This document shows, in pieces, positions 1-11,760 of a stretch of 64,000 nt of DNA. Position numbers and translations under genes: made by a program. The DNA is from Paguma larvata (lineage: Eukaryota; Chordata; Mammalia; Carnivora; Viverridae): assembly GCA_030068075.1 (NCBI GenBank), contig CM057837.1, forward strand, positions 19,499,691 through 19,563,690, given 5' to 3'. The notes beneath the pieces are model-generated. The model ran no database searches. It saw only the letters and a program-made list of their open reading frames with translations, and was not told where the DNA came from. Within the stretch, counting starts at the first letter, position 1. Each line of letters begins with the position of its first letter.

Positions 1-655
1 GCATTTAACTAAGACACTCCGCTGAAGACTTGACGCGTTTCCTCATTTCACCCCATACGAGCCCTATGGTGTGGATCCGAACAGTGTCTGTTTCTGCATA
101 GAAAGCTCTGAGCAAAGAACAGGGGACAGAGGCTGAGCTGACTGACCAGCCACAGGCGTCACGTGACCTCTGGCTGGGGGACGAGCCCTCCCTGGCCGCT
201 CTGCACCTCCCGAACAAAGAGCGACTATGCTGCGCTCTACAAACAAGGGCTTCGGAGAGCCTCCTCCAGAACTAGCTCCCCTGTGTTTCAAAGGGGCCGG
301 GACAATAGTGCACACTGTCGAAGGCCCCCGATTCCTTACTCCAGAAAGCCCTTGAAACATAATGAAGTAACAATTCCATTAATCCCATGAGAGGAACCCC
401 AGGCTAGAGGAGAAATTGCCTCTCCATTCACATCTGGCCAAGCTTACCCCACAAGCAAGCGTTCCCCAGAGCCGCTAAGACCGCCGGCCAATCCAGCCCA
501 GCAAACGGGGAACATGTACCACCCGAGATCCCAGGTGAGCTCAGAGAGCAGGTGGAGACTCACGACGCAAGATTCCTATACCCAAGACAACTCATGGTCT
601 CAAACAACCTCCCTCGGGCTAAAAAGTGAGAGATGGGGGAGGGGAGGGAGGCATG
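1..655. other. DOCK1 intron 1, no recognisable element
   Basis: Unique-looking, moderately GC-rich DNA. I see no gene, RNA gene or repeat family I can name. Confidence 0.5.
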
Positions 656-656
656 G

Positions 657-882
657 AATACCTGGGTGGCTCAGTCAGTGAAGTATCCTACTTTGGCTCA
701 GGTCATGATCCCATGGTTCACGAGTTTGAGTCCCACGTCAGGCTCTGTGCTGACAGCTCAGAGCCTGGAGCCTGCTTCGGATTCTGTGTCTCCCTCTCTC
801 TCTGCCCCTTCCCCACTGGTGTTCTGTCTCTCTCTCTCTCTCTCTCAAAACTAAATAAACATTAAAATAAATTTTTTTTTAA
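657..882 (+). mobile_element. SINEC (carnivoran tRNA-Lys SINE)
   Basis: tRNA-like head (CTGGGTGGCTCAGTCAGTGAAG), the body GCTGACAGCTCAGAGCCTGG, a CT-rich stretch at 792-845 and the tail AACTAAATAAACATTAAAAT. It is a felid-type full-length element with a slightly damaged 5' end. Confidence 0.92.
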
Positions 883-3800
883 AGACAGAGACAGGTCTGA
901 GACAGATACGCTGCAACAGGACTCTACCTGGAAGCCAGGTCTCCGAAGGACACCGGCAAAACACCGTGGACCAGCGACCGCTTCTGGAGGACCGGCCAAC
1001 GTAAGTATCACAACACTTTCCCGGCACGGGACGACCAGCACCATTCCCACCGCACAGGTAAAGAGATGAGCTTGGGCATGGGGAGCTGCCTGCTCAAAGT
1101 CACGGGTCTGGAAGGCAGGGACGCTGGCGTCTGGGAGCCAGGTGTCCTACTCGGAACTGCTCCCAAACACCCAGCCCCAAATCCCAAAGGAGCGCCACCC
1201 TCCCGCCCTCCCCCGGCAGCGGGACGTGGCTCTTCCTCCCTGGCTCCTCTCCCTCTGGCGCTCCCTAAATAGCTCCCATAAAACCAGGCGGAAAGATGTC
1301 AAAACAAAAGTCACACAAAATATCATCTAATATCACACAAGGACTGTCACAAGCAAACCTTGTCACCAAGTCCTTTTTACGTGAAATATTCTCTACTGAT
1401 ACTTTTCCCCTGCAGATCCTTCCTGCATCTGTCAAACTCCCACATTTTCCTGTCTAACATGAATTTATCGTTACTGCATGAAAAGGACATTCAATACCCC
1501 GTGCTCTTGGAGAACGATCAGACAGAGACATCCATCCACGTCCCTGCTCTCCCTGCTGCTCTGAAACGAAACGGGGAAGTACCTACGCCCTGGGAGAGAA
1601 GGGGTTTGTGAGGACAGATCCCATCATGGCAACAACTCCCACTCACCTATGCTCAGGACTGTCGCGTGCACGTGCTAGGCTGTTGACTGCACGCAAAAAA
1701 ACGCTCAGGGCCAAAGGGGCGAGTGGGAGCTGAAATCCAGCCCCCACCCATCTCCCATGCTTGCCATGTAGTATGCCCACCCCAAGGGGGCTTCTTCCTG
1801 TAATTCAGGGAAGTACTGCAAGGCTTAAGGGCTTCCAGAAGCTCCCACCTCCCTGTCAGGAGACGGGCCTACCTGAACCTAGGAGAGAGGCGCTGTCAAC
1901 CCCGTGTCCCCAGGGCCTGGCACCCAGTGCACATGTGATCACTACTCAAGGCTCCGCTGGGCTTGGTCAGCAAACAAGCAGAGAGAAGGACCCACTCGGG
2001 TGGCCTTCTGAGTTAGGAATGCCCTCCCTCCCCATTGGGATCTCCACCACCATGCGGTAAGGACGGGCAGGCTCCGGATGGGTGCCCAGAGTCCCACGGG
2101 CAAAGGCAAAAGGGTGGTTGGTTGTAAAGGGAGAAAAATCTAGAGCAGGCGTGTGCAGCGAGGGAGCCTCTGAGCCCGGCTCGCAGCTTGCTGGCCAGCT
2201 CACCCTGGGCTGGCCTGCCTCCCTGCCTGCTCCAGCACGGCCCTGGGTGGTCAGGAAGGCAGGTGAGCTGACACAAGCCAAGGCAGCAAACATCTCCCCA
2301 CCCCCCCGAAGGCGGACAGGTGCAAGCGTCTCTTGTGAGGGAGAGGATGGGAAATCAAGCCCCAGGGACCCAAGGAGCTCAGACGCACAGGGACGGGAAG
2401 TTTGGGGTTAATGGTAGCTGAGCAGCTGACAGCACAAACCATGGGTTTCCTAAGAGGCTAAGACTGTGGGCAAACGGAGCCTCTGGTCCAGCGTGCTGGC
2501 CCCCAGACCCCTCACCGTGACCTTCCAGCTCGGCCTCTGGCCACGGAAGGCCTCCTCCGGTGCTCCTCCCTGACCCCGCCGCCAGGAGGAAAGGTTCAGT
2601 CTGTAGACCTCACCATAGTTTTTAAGAATAATGTAATATACCGAAACTATGCAACTGCACGCTTCCAGCGGGTCAAAGGCATCATGTACGAAATAACGCC
2701 TCAGTGAAGCTATTCGAAACCAGCAGAGTAGGTACGTGGCGGCCCTGTCCAGCCTTACCATCGCCGAACGCTGCGGCCAGGCACCAAGTTCACGCGCTTG
2801 ACAAAATACCGAGGCAATCCCAACACCCTGCCCGAGAACGCCCGAGGACTCCTTCGCGCACGACCACACCGACACCGGGCCGCCCTGCGCCAGCAAACCG
2901 CCAGACCTTCCAACAAACCGCCTCCCGCAGCCCCCAGAAAACCAACCACCAGCAACGGAGCCCCAGTCTGCATCCAGGAGGTTAGACAAGCACGGGCCTC
3001 CCAGGACCGGAAAGGAAGATCCAGCACAGAGGACCCGGGGCACGGCTCGGCAAGGCCGGGTGTGAAGAGTGTTTCACTCCCTACGTTCATTTCCCTAGAG
3101 AATCCCTAAAAAATACCATAATCCGAATGTGATCTGTTCTTTGTTATTTGAGAATATGGCCAAAAAAAAAATTTCTTGCCTTCAAAATTAAAGGTTTCTT
3201 TTCATTTCTCGTCATCTCTTTGACGCATCCGGGGAGGGAGGTCCTTGGGATTGGCCTAACTCTCTGCACGGAGGGAACAGGGACCTTCCAGGTCACGGGA
3301 ACTTCTGCCTTATCTTCTCGTGAAGTACAAGGGGTTTCCTGGCATGCTGGGTAGGGGCAAGGGGCCCTCACATGGCCATCTGGTCCCCACCCTAGAGCTT
3401 GGCGTGACATATAGCGGGCAGAGCTGTGTCGGGGAGGGGCACATACAGAGCCATGTACCTGGTGAGCTGTGGGGCACCCTTCTCCCGGGCACCCCCTTGC
3501 CATGAGATACCCAGGGGCCACGCCTAGCACGACCCACAGCAGGTGACTCATTGACACAAGAACATGGAAGGTCAGGCATCCCAGATGCTCTTCCCACTGC
3601 AGACTTCCTGGTGGGGTCAGCCGAGGGCTTCTTCCCCATCCTGCGGCTTGGCACTGCCCTACAGCTTTCTCCTGAGAGCCCCCTCGCTCCATCACTCGGA
3701 CAAGGGTCCCGTCTCGGGCTCTGTGGGAAGGCTCCTGACAAAGAGGAAGGGCAACGAACATCACCGAGGAAAGTCTAGCTGATACGGATTCCCGGGGCGG

Positions 3801-3890
3801 GAGAAACCTCAGCTATGGATGGAGGGGAAGTGGGAGAGGGATGGAGAGAGGGGAAGGGGGAGAGAGCTGATGGAGAGAGCTCCACTGTTT
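883..3890. other. DOCK1 intron 1, unique-looking GC-rich DNA
   Basis: About 3 kb with no identifiable repeat family, RNA gene or exon. The open frames here have no recognisable protein similarity and unusual composition, and they overlap on both strands. Confidence 0.45.
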
Positions 3891-3894
3891 AAAG

Positions 3895-3985
3895 CCGACC
3901 CACACAGGTTAAGCCACTTGTCCGAGGTTCCAGAGCTGAGAGGCAGCCATGTCAGGAAAGCAAAGTGCTAACTACCCCCCGGCCC
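3895..3985 (-). mobile_element. MIR fragment
   Basis: The plus strand shows AGGTTAAGCCACTTGTCCGAGGTTCCAGAGCTGAGAGGCAG in pieces. This is the reverse of the MIR core 'loses GTGACCTTGGGCAAGT', with heavy divergence. Confidence 0.5.
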
Positions 3986-4089
3986 CGGCGCTTCTGGAAG
4001 TTCCCCCCCGCAAATCTCCACAAGCCAGCCCAGTGAGCGAACTATAACGTGGATGATAAAACACAACACGAAACTATAAATGGGTATCA

Positions 4090-4225
4090 ATGACTGTGGA
4101 AAACATTCGAGGCGTTCTATTGGCTCGTTCCACAGACCAAGAGCCACAGCCTGTGCGCCAAACTGGCCTGATGCCCGTGTTTACAAATAAAGTTTTATTT
4201 GGTTACAACCTAACAGAACAGCTGA
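4090..4225 (+). mobile_element. old DNA-transposon relic, hAT/Charlie-like
   Basis: Contains GTTTACAAATAAAGTTTTAT and, 20 bases later, CAGCTGAGCAGTTGCC. Both belong to a common mammalian nonautonomous repeat whose consensus has TTTGTAAATAAAGTTTTATTGG. The family name is uncertain; the match to that repeat is fairly clear. Confidence 0.45.
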
Positions 4226-4844
4226 GCAGTTGCCCCAAAGTCCTCAGACCGTGATTTGGAGAGTGTGCTCCAGGACTCCGAGGACAGTACAGCTGACAGG
4301 CCCTGGGAACATCCCACGCCTTCACCCTCAGGCGACAGAGTCCAGGGAGCCTCTCCGCCCTGCCCCCCACCCTTCAGGGTCCTGCCCACAAGTCAGGGCC
4401 GACCACGTGCTCCTGACACACACACCCAACTCGACCTCGAGCGAGGACGGCCTTCACCATTGCCTCACAAAGGATTACCGTCTCCCGCTCCCCGAATGCG
4501 AACCCCTCTCAATACAGGACAGCTTATAAGAGAGACTGAATTCCACGATGGTATTTGCTTTTTCCAAAGGGGCATCTTTCAGTCACAGCACCTGTGGAAT
4601 TCAGGTCAGTGTTTGCCGGCACCTTTCCGATGAGGGACCCCAACAGGGAACTAATGCTTCCTGTATAATCACCATGGTGCGTGGAGGGCACGTGCTGGGG
4701 GGCACCCATGACAGTCAGATGGGAAGGGGTCGCCAGGACATCTCAAGGGGGAGGACACGAAACTCAAAGACCGGATGGACAGGCTTCCGAGATGGTGACT
4801 GTGATCCCCACCTCCTGACGCTCAGGACCTGTGTGGTCCCCTCC

Positions 4845-5277
4845 CTTCAAGTGTGGGCTAGACCCACTGACTCATTTTTAGCCTAAAGAATACGGTGGGT
4901 AATGGGATGTCACTTCCATGATTAGGTTACATGAAGGACTCTGGCTTGTCTGTGTGTGTGTGTGTCTATGTCCCTCTAGGAGCTTACGCATTTTGATAAA
5001 ACCAACTGCCATGTTGTCAGCGCCCTAAGGAGAGGCCCATGTGGCAAGGAACTCGGCTAACGGCCACCAAGGAATCCTGCCAACAAGCCTCTATGAGCGT
5101 GGAAGCGGGCGCTGTCCCAGCTAAACGCTGATGTGACCTTACCTTAAATGCTGAGCCAGAAGCCCCAGGAAGCCATGCCCACATTCCTGACCCACAGAAA
5201 CTGTGAGGTGATAAACACCATCTTAAGCCACTAAGTTTGGTGGCATTTGTTACACAGCAGGTGATAACTAATACAAA
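4845..5277 (+). mobile_element. MLT1 solo LTR (ERVL-MaLR)
   Basis: Ordered matches to MLT1: GTGTGGGCTAGACCCACTGACTC, GGGATGTCACTTC, AACTGCCATGTTGT, CTGACCCACAGAAACTGTGA, TTAAGCCACTAAGTTTGGTGG and the 3' end GATAACTAATACA (each read in short pieces). It is nearly full length, with a TG-rich stretch at 4948-4968. It is a very old endogenous retroviral LTR with no internal region nearby. Confidence 0.85.
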
Positions 5278-5639
5278 CTAACTGGCAGAGCTGGGATTCG
5301 TTCACATATTTCTTCCATCCAGCAGGCCTTCCGCCTGGAGCCCCAAGGCTTCCTCCACACACACGTCTCCCTCTGTGCTCCATGCTCTCTCTCTCCCACA
5401 GCCGGAACCCTGACCCCAATCCGCCCACCCAGGCTCCAGCCCACCTCGCCACGGAAACCTCCACACAGGATCACAGACGGCCCTGGCCACCAGAGGCATG
5501 TGGCACTCTGCCTCTCCAAACAGGGCTGATAGCTCATCATCGAATGCAGCCAAGTCTTCTCAAATGCGTGCCACGGGCAAGGCCCGGGGCCCTCGCGGAG
5601 TCCACCCTCTCCAGGACTCCTCATCCCAGACACCAGCGG

Positions 5640-6392
5640 TACCATCCACCCCGTCTGAAGGCTGCTCTCCCCCCCCCCTCCCCGCCACCATGACTAGTCA
5701 CAACACTGCACCCTTTATGCCCTAATGTTTCTCAAATCCGTCGGCTTCTCCAACTCCTACTGCCATTGTTCCCACCCAGGCCACCGTGATCTCCTTCCTC
5801 CCTGGACTGCTGCCGAGCTTCCTAACCTCCCACACCCTCTCCTTCCTCCTCCCTGTTCTCCAAACCGCCCGTGGGATCTTTCTCGAACAGAATCTGATGA
5901 TGTGACTCTCCGGCTTGAAACCCTTTAGTAACTGCTTCCTGAACTGAGGATAAAATCGGATCCCTCCGTAAAGCATAGGAACCAGCTAGGCTATCCTACC
6001 CACCTTACGCTTTGCTCCGTTCTCCACCCACCCTCGGAATGATCCAGACTGAACTTCAACGTCCCGGGTACTCTCATGCCTCTGGGCCTTCGGATATATT
6101 TATGTTACTCCATCTGCCTTTCTTCATCTCATTAATTCATACTGTTCTTCAAATCACCCGCTCGGATGTCACTGAGTCACAAAGATGTCACTTTCTCCGG
6201 GAAGCCTTCAGTGACAGTCCTTTCTCCCTCCTCCCATTCACCACTCTGTTGTATGGCTGTCCACCTACCTGCCGTCCCTCCCTATCTACCTCGGTCCACG
6301 CTGTGTCGCACCGCCTAGCCCAGTGACCGGCACTTTGTAGGCACTGGGTCACGATTTCCTGAATGCAGGACTTCAGCCAAACTCCACTCAAT
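5640..6392 (+). mobile_element. L2 LINE, 3' part
   Basis: Ordered L2-like blocks: GGCCACCGTGATCTCCTTCC, AATCTGATGATGTGACTCTC, ACCCTTTAGTAACTGCTTCC, TGAGGATAAAATC, CCTCTGGGCCTT, CTCCGGGAAGCCTTCAGTGA, and the end GACCGGCACTTTGTAGGCAC. About 750 bp, ancient, no intact frame. Confidence 0.8.
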
Positions 6393-6404
6393 GACTGCAA
6401 ACTC

Positions 6405-6575
6405 CAATAACACTTAGTAGGCGCTTACATATGCCACCTCACCTAACCGACACCTCAGCCCTATGCCAAGACCGCTATGATCATCTCCATTCCCCTGAGA
6501 GAGAAACTGAGGCACGCCCAGGTGGACTCGCCTCAGGTCGCCCAGCTAGTGGTGGCAGAGCCGGGACGCGCCTAG
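6405..6575 (-). mobile_element. MIR
   Basis: The plus strand reads as reverse MIR: CTTAGTAGGCGCTTACATAT, ACCTCAGCCCTATG, GAGAGAAACTGAGGCACGCC, CTCAGGTCGCCCAGCTAGTG, GCAGAGCCGGGACGCG. Good colinearity over about 170 bases. Confidence 0.75.
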
Positions 6576-6579
6576 GCAA

Positions 6580-7374
6580 TCTGACCACAAAATAATGCGC
6601 CTCTCGAAGAAAGTAAGCAGTAGGGTTCAGAGACGGTCCTACAATTTTGTTGGTTCATTTTAACGATCATTTCCAGATGAAAACGGAAGGAAAGTCAATA
6701 TTTTTTAAGATAGTAATTAAAATCGCAAGTGCTAGTGAAAAGTAAAAGAGCCTTTATTGAGGTTGTGAAACATGTAACCCCTTTAAGTATTTTCTGGAAA
6801 GAAACGCCTTGTAAATAAATACCCAGCCAGAGGAATCACCAGCTAGCCCCTCCTTTCCATTACGAGCTTCCCAAAAGGACGGATCACGGTTATCTCTTCA
6901 TGAATTTCTGTAATGCTGAGTGTATTTACAGTAAAGACAACCAGGATGAGATTTCTCTGCTTCCTCATAGGTCCCAGGTTCCCAGAGATGGCTCATCCCT
7001 GGAGGCCAGCTCATTCCATTAAGGCAGCTTCCTGAAAACCAGAAAGAGGAGACTCATCTATTACTCTTTGATTCTAATGGTCGTGGGGCTTTCAAGATAT
7101 ATTTCCACTGTAACATCAGGCGATCCGCTCCCCAGTGAATCCAGTGCGCAGTTCCAACTGGAAACGGAAAAGGATCTTCGCTCCACTGAGAAATAGGGAG
7201 AGGGGCTGAGCCCACCTCTCCCTGCGCCCGTTACTTAGGACGCAGGAGGAACTAAGATAATGAGGAAACACCACAGAGTGCTAGCGTGCACCCTGCGCCC
7301 TCCTGGCCCTCAGCTCCCCACCAGGTGAGCTCATCATCCCCATCCTAGAATACTCAAAGCAAAGCAGCTTAAAA
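6580..7374. other. DOCK1 intron 1, unique-looking
   Basis: AT-richer stretch without a nameable repeat or gene. Confidence 0.4.
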
Positions 7375-8200
7375 GATATGCAGGCAGGAAAGAACAGGTG
7401 TTGGCGAGGATATGGAGAAAAGGAGTCTTTACGTAATATTGGTAGGAACGTAAAATGGTGCAGCTAAGATGGAAAAATGTGTGGAGGTTCCTCAAAACTT
7501 TTAAATAGAACTACTAATAGAATCCAGCAACTTATGGGCATTTATCCGAAGAAAACGAAAACGCTAATTCAGAAAGACAGACGCATCCTATGTTCACAGC
7601 AGGGGTATTTACAATAGCTAGGATGTGGAACCAACCCCAGCGTCTATCGACTGAGGAATGGATAAATTAGATGTGTAGATTATACATATTATGTATATAC
7701 AATCATATACACATACAGAATGGAATATTACTTGGCCTAAAAAAGGAATGAGACCTTGCCATTTGTAACAACATGGATGGACCTAGAGGGTGTTACGTGA
7801 AGTGCAATAAGTCAGACAGACAAAGACAAGTACCATATGAGCTCACTTATATGGAAAACCTAAAAACAAAACAAATGAACCAACAAAACAGAAAGAGAGT
7901 CACAGATACACAGAACAATACAGTAGTCACCGAAGGGGTTGGGGGGGGGTGGGGGGGAGATGAGCGAAGGAACCGGAAGGGGATTAAAAGATATAAAATT
8001 CCAGTTACCAAATAAATAAATCACAGAGATACAATGTGCAGCACGGGGAATATAGTTAATAATACATAACAACTTTATAGAGTGACAGATGATTTATGGA
8101 GTGATCACTTCCTCATGTATACAAATGTTGAATCACTATGCTGCACACCTGAAACTAAGATAATAGTATATGTCAACTACACTTCAATTAAAAAAGAAAG
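7375..8200 (+). mobile_element. L1 LINE 3' end (ORF2 tail and 3' UTR)
   Basis: Typical L1 3' order: GCGAGGATATGGAGAAAAGG, GGTAGGAACGTAAAATGGTG, ATGGAATATTACTTGGCC, ACAACATGGATGGACCTAGA, a G-rich block at 7935-7958, CACCTGAAACTAAGATAATA, and an A-rich end at about 8195. 5'-truncated, many stops, inactive. Confidence 0.88.
7935..7958 (+). repeat. poly-G stretch inside the L1 3' UTR
   Basis: GGGGGGGGGGTGGGGGGGAG-type run, as usual in L1 3' UTRs. Likely length-variable. Confidence 0.7.
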
Positions 8201-9872
8201 AGGACGTACAGCGAACCAATACCGCTGTGACAGGCAACAATACCGTCACAAGGGATTTTGAACTCTTAGCACCCGAGCTGCAAAGGCTGGGTGAGAAAGG
8301 AGGACACTTCCAGGGAAGGCTATTACACAGGACTCGGCCAGGTGAAATCCACAAATTCTATTTAGCTATGACTTTACCAGATTTTTGTTGTTGTTATTGC
8401 TGCTGGCTGACTGATCTGCTTTCTGTCTATGTTTTAAAGGAGGACTAGAGTCCAAACTGGCACCGCAGAGTGAAAAATTTCATCAGGATCTAGGGATACA
8501 CAATATAACAATAAAATGTCATCTCTTCTTTCTATTTCTTTTGGGAGGACTTCTCCATACGATACAGCATCTTCTTTCAAAACCCCAGTGGGCACACCAT
8601 CACACTTTCTCTTCCTCTCTGTCCGCTAAACACCAATACGGACATGAAGCCCCCAACGGTTTCTGGGAGGTTAGACTGCTAACACGCCCTTTTATTAAAT
8701 CTCTGGGCAGATAAATCGATCAAGCCATATTATAAAGACTATCCTTCCAGACAATGACCCAACAGGCCACTCTGGACCAGCAAGTCCTAAAAATATTGTG
8801 ATGGAAAAATGAAAATGTACAACTGGTAATGACTTTGGTTGGTTATCCATCTGTTTGCTTTCTCATATCTGTGGTTTCATGATTACATTTAATCACTCGC
8901 AAAAGGATTGTCTTGGTGAGTTCACAGAGCAACATAACAGAGCCACCATAATCCGACGGACACTTTTGATTTCCCCGATAAGATAAAGAGTCGGCAATTA
9001 CTGTTCGTTATCAAAACTCCAGTTCTTGTCAATACGATTCAAATTTTACTTGATGTGCTAATTAAACAAACCCTGGCCAACTACAAAAGTTGGCACTCTG
9101 ACTTATTTGGAGTGACGAGTTTGTTTACTGGAATAGGTACTTTGAAAAATTATATTGAGTATGAAATGCCCCAGATTCCTTCTGTTATCTAATTTGGAAA
9201 ATCACCCTGGTTTGAAAGAAGCAACAGAATGGTTGCATGGCTCTCCTCCTCCTAGGTCGGGTTTATTCCAAATCATTCTCTAGCAACTCCCAACAAATTA
9301 ACCAAAATTATAAAGCAAAGCGAGACGCTGAGTCCTCAGATGCCCCGTGGTCTGCCACCATTCGTATAAGCCGTGCTTAATTCAAAGCACCGATTTCTTG
9401 TTGGTGACTGAAATGACACAGAAATGTATGATCGTGTTGCCTCTAATTTAGGCGAGCAGTCTTTGTGCAGGTTAGAAAGGCATTTGGGAGGAAACCTAAA
9501 CGGTGCCTACTTCCTTCTCTCTCTTGCCCCTCCTCCGAATCTGTCTTGGTCTGGAAGACACTCTCCCTCCAGCCTCCCCTGCTAGGCATGACCCCCAGGA
9601 GACACGGGGTTCAAATAAGGCCATCCCCTTCACTCGGGAGCACTGTGCCACCAGGAGAGGGATCTAAATACGAAAAGCCTAAAACTCTGAATTTGGGTTT
9701 ATCAGATGGCAAACCAAACATCCTGAATGACGGCAGCTACACCAAATCCAGGTCCCTAGGCTAGGATATCACGGAACACTAATCCGGGGGACTAAGGGTG
9801 AATTATTACTGAATCAAGCCGCTACCCATGAGGAAAAATTAAAAGATAAAAACATTTAAATTACAATAAATA
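8201..9872. other. repeat-poor AT-rich part of DOCK1 intron 1
   Basis: About 1.7 kb with no nameable repeat and low CpG, containing AT-rich blocks around 8700-9450. No exon or RNA gene is recognised. See the finding on possible conserved noncoding DNA. Confidence 0.4.
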
Positions 9873-10022
9873 GGGGCGCCTCGGTGGCTCAGTCAGTTAA
9901 GCATCCGGCTTCAGCTCAGGTCATGATCTCGTGGTTCATGAGTTCAAACTGCACATCAGGTTCTGGGGATTCTCGTTCTCTCTCTCTCTCTCTCTGGGCT
10001 GACAGTGCAGAGCCTGCTTGGG

Positions 10023-10061
<39 letters not shown>

Positions 10062-10187
10062 GCTGACAGTGCAGAGTCTGCTTGGGATTCTCTCTCCCTC
10101 TCTCTCTCTCTTTCTCTCTCTCTCTCCCTCTGTCCCTCCCACACTCTTTCTCTCTCTCAAAATAAAATAAATAAATCTTAAAAATTA
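9873..10187 (+). mobile_element. SINEC with internal CT-linked duplication
   Basis: Head GGGGCGCCTCGGTGGCTCAG, tail AAAATAAAATAAATAAATCT. A segment of about 60-70 bases (CTGGGCTGACAGTGCAGAG, GCTTGGGATTCTCTCTC) is present twice in tandem, joined by (CT)n runs, with a partial GGGGATTCTCG copy before it. Target-site duplication AAATTACAATAAATA at 9858-9872 and about 10182-10196. Confidence 0.93.
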
Positions 10188-10239
10188 CAATAAATAAAAG
10201 CATTGATGTCCTTTAAACTACCAGTGCAGGAGACACAGT

Positions 10240-10735
10240 GAAAGTCAGGTATATGCAGAAACAGAAAAATTCATCCAAATATTCGTAAGGAATCTCAAGG
10301 CACCCAAGACAGGCAAAACAGTCTTGAAAAAGAATGAGGCTACAGGACTCACATTTCTTGACTTGAAAACTTACTACAAAGCTACAATAATCAAAAACAA
10401 ATGTGGCTGGGTCACCAGCTGGCTTAGTCAGGAAAGTGTGCAACTCTTGATCTCGTTGGGGTTATGAGTTCGAGCCCCACATTGGCCAAAAAGGTTACTA
10501 AAAAAAAAAAAATTAATAGTAATACCGTAATAATAATAAATTAATTTATTTTATATAAACCTTTACATCTACAGTCAAATGATACAGGGAGCCAAACTAT
10601 TCAGTGGGGAAAAGACAGCCTTTCCAACGAGTGCTGCTGGGAAAAGTGGGTATCCACATGCAAAACGAGAAGGCTGGAGCCTCACCTCACACCCCATACA
10701 AAACCTACCTCAAAAGGAATCAAAGTTCATTTACT
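10240..10735 (+). mobile_element. L1 LINE ORF2 fragment, split by a SINE
   Basis: GGAATCTCAAGGCACCCAAG, AACAGTCTTGAAAAAGAATG, AACTTACTACAAAGCTACAA before 10402, then ATTCAGTGGGGAAAAGACAG, GCTGGGAAAAGTGGGTATCC, CATGCAAAACGAGAAGG after 10517 are consecutive L1 ORF2 blocks. The SINE at 10405-10515 lies between them. Stops and frameshifts throughout. Confidence 0.82.
10405..10515 (+). mobile_element. short tRNA-Lys SINE (older type)
   Basis: Degenerate head CTGGCTTAGTCAGGAAAGTG, then CAACTCTTGATCTCG, GTTATGAGTTCGAGCCCCAC and a poly-A at 10500-10512. It lacks the GACAGCTCAGAGCCTGG body and CT tract of SINEC_Fc. Confidence 0.75.
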
Positions 10736-10904
10736 GGGGTGAAATACACACAAGTAAAACTAAGTAACCAGGTATGCTAAGGAAAGTTTGGGGGATTCAG
10801 TTGACCCGGTAGGCTTGCTTTGATTTTACACTAACAGTTTTTGACCTTTTTCAGTGGAAATTCTGCATTTGTGCGGAGACACTCTGAGTGCAGTCCTAAT
10901 GTAC

Positions 10905-11000
10905 AGTAACCAGTACACCAGAGGTCTGCGAACGGCACCCATCCCCCAGCCAAATCTCGTCCACCAGCCGTTTACAAATATGGCTGGGACTCGAAGGTAG
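10905..11000. mobile_element. possible hAT-like DNA-transposon relic
   Basis: AGAGGTCTGCGAACGGCACC and CCGTTTACAAATATGGCTGG resemble the ends and middle of a common old mammalian nonautonomous hAT-type repeat. Highly diverged; strand not assigned. Confidence 0.3.
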
Positions 11001-11006
11001 TTTTTT

Positions 11007-11122
11007 GGGGCGCCTGGGGGACCCGGTCGGTTAAATGTCCAGCTCTTGATTTCGACACAGGTCATGACCTCAGGGTCCTGGGATCGAGGCTCACGTCAGG
11101 CTCCGGGCTGAGCATTTTTAAA
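11007..11122 (+). mobile_element. SINEC, 3'-truncated or decayed
   Basis: GGGGCGCCTGGGGGACCCGG, AGCTCTTGATTTCGACACAG, GTCATGACCTCAGGGTCCTG, CAGGCTCCGGGCTGAGCA. The CT tract and A-rich tail are missing. Confidence 0.82.
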
Positions 11123-11514
11123 CAGTGGGAAGAAAATCAAATCAAAATAAGAATATCTTAGGACATGTAAAGATTACACAGAATTCAAATCCCAGGGTCC
11201 AAAAAACAAAAAACAAAAACAAAAACAAAAAAAACAAATCTCAGGGTCCAGAAATACAGCTTGATTGAAACACAGCACCCTCGCACATTGGTGGCTCCTC
11301 TGTGGCTGCTTGGGGGCTAACACAGGAGAGATGAGAGACTGCGACAGAGGCTGTTTGTTCCACGAAGCCAACAGTGAGTGCTTTCTGGCTTTCGGCAAAA
11401 AAAAAAAAAAAATGTTCGCCAACTCTTTTTTCAAATGGCCCCAATTGCAAATGTTCTGCAATTCCGCTCCCACAAATTATCAAAAGGTTTCCAGAACTCT
11501 AAACATTTCAACTC

Positions 11515-11760
11515 CATTCATTCAACAACACTGATCAAGCACCAGCCTTGCACCAAGGACGGCAGCAGACACCAGGGACACAAAGAAGGGCTAGGAGACG
11601 AAGTCCCTGCCCTCATGGAGTTTCTGGTTTGACGGGAGACACAGCCCAGTAACCAGAGGGTCACAACACAGCCTGCGGCCTTGGCCTCAAATGCACTGGG
11701 TGTTGTGGGCAGCACAGAGTAGGGGCACCTCAACCGGACGGAAGGCCAGTGTCCAGGGGG
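11515..11760 (-). mobile_element. L2 LINE, 3' end
   Basis: Plus strand CATTCATTCAACAACACTGA, TCAAGCACCAGCCTTGCACC, CCTGCCCTCATGGAGTTTCT, GGTTTGACGGGAGACACAG. This is the reverse of the L2 3' end, which closes with tandem TGAATGA. Confidence 0.7.
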
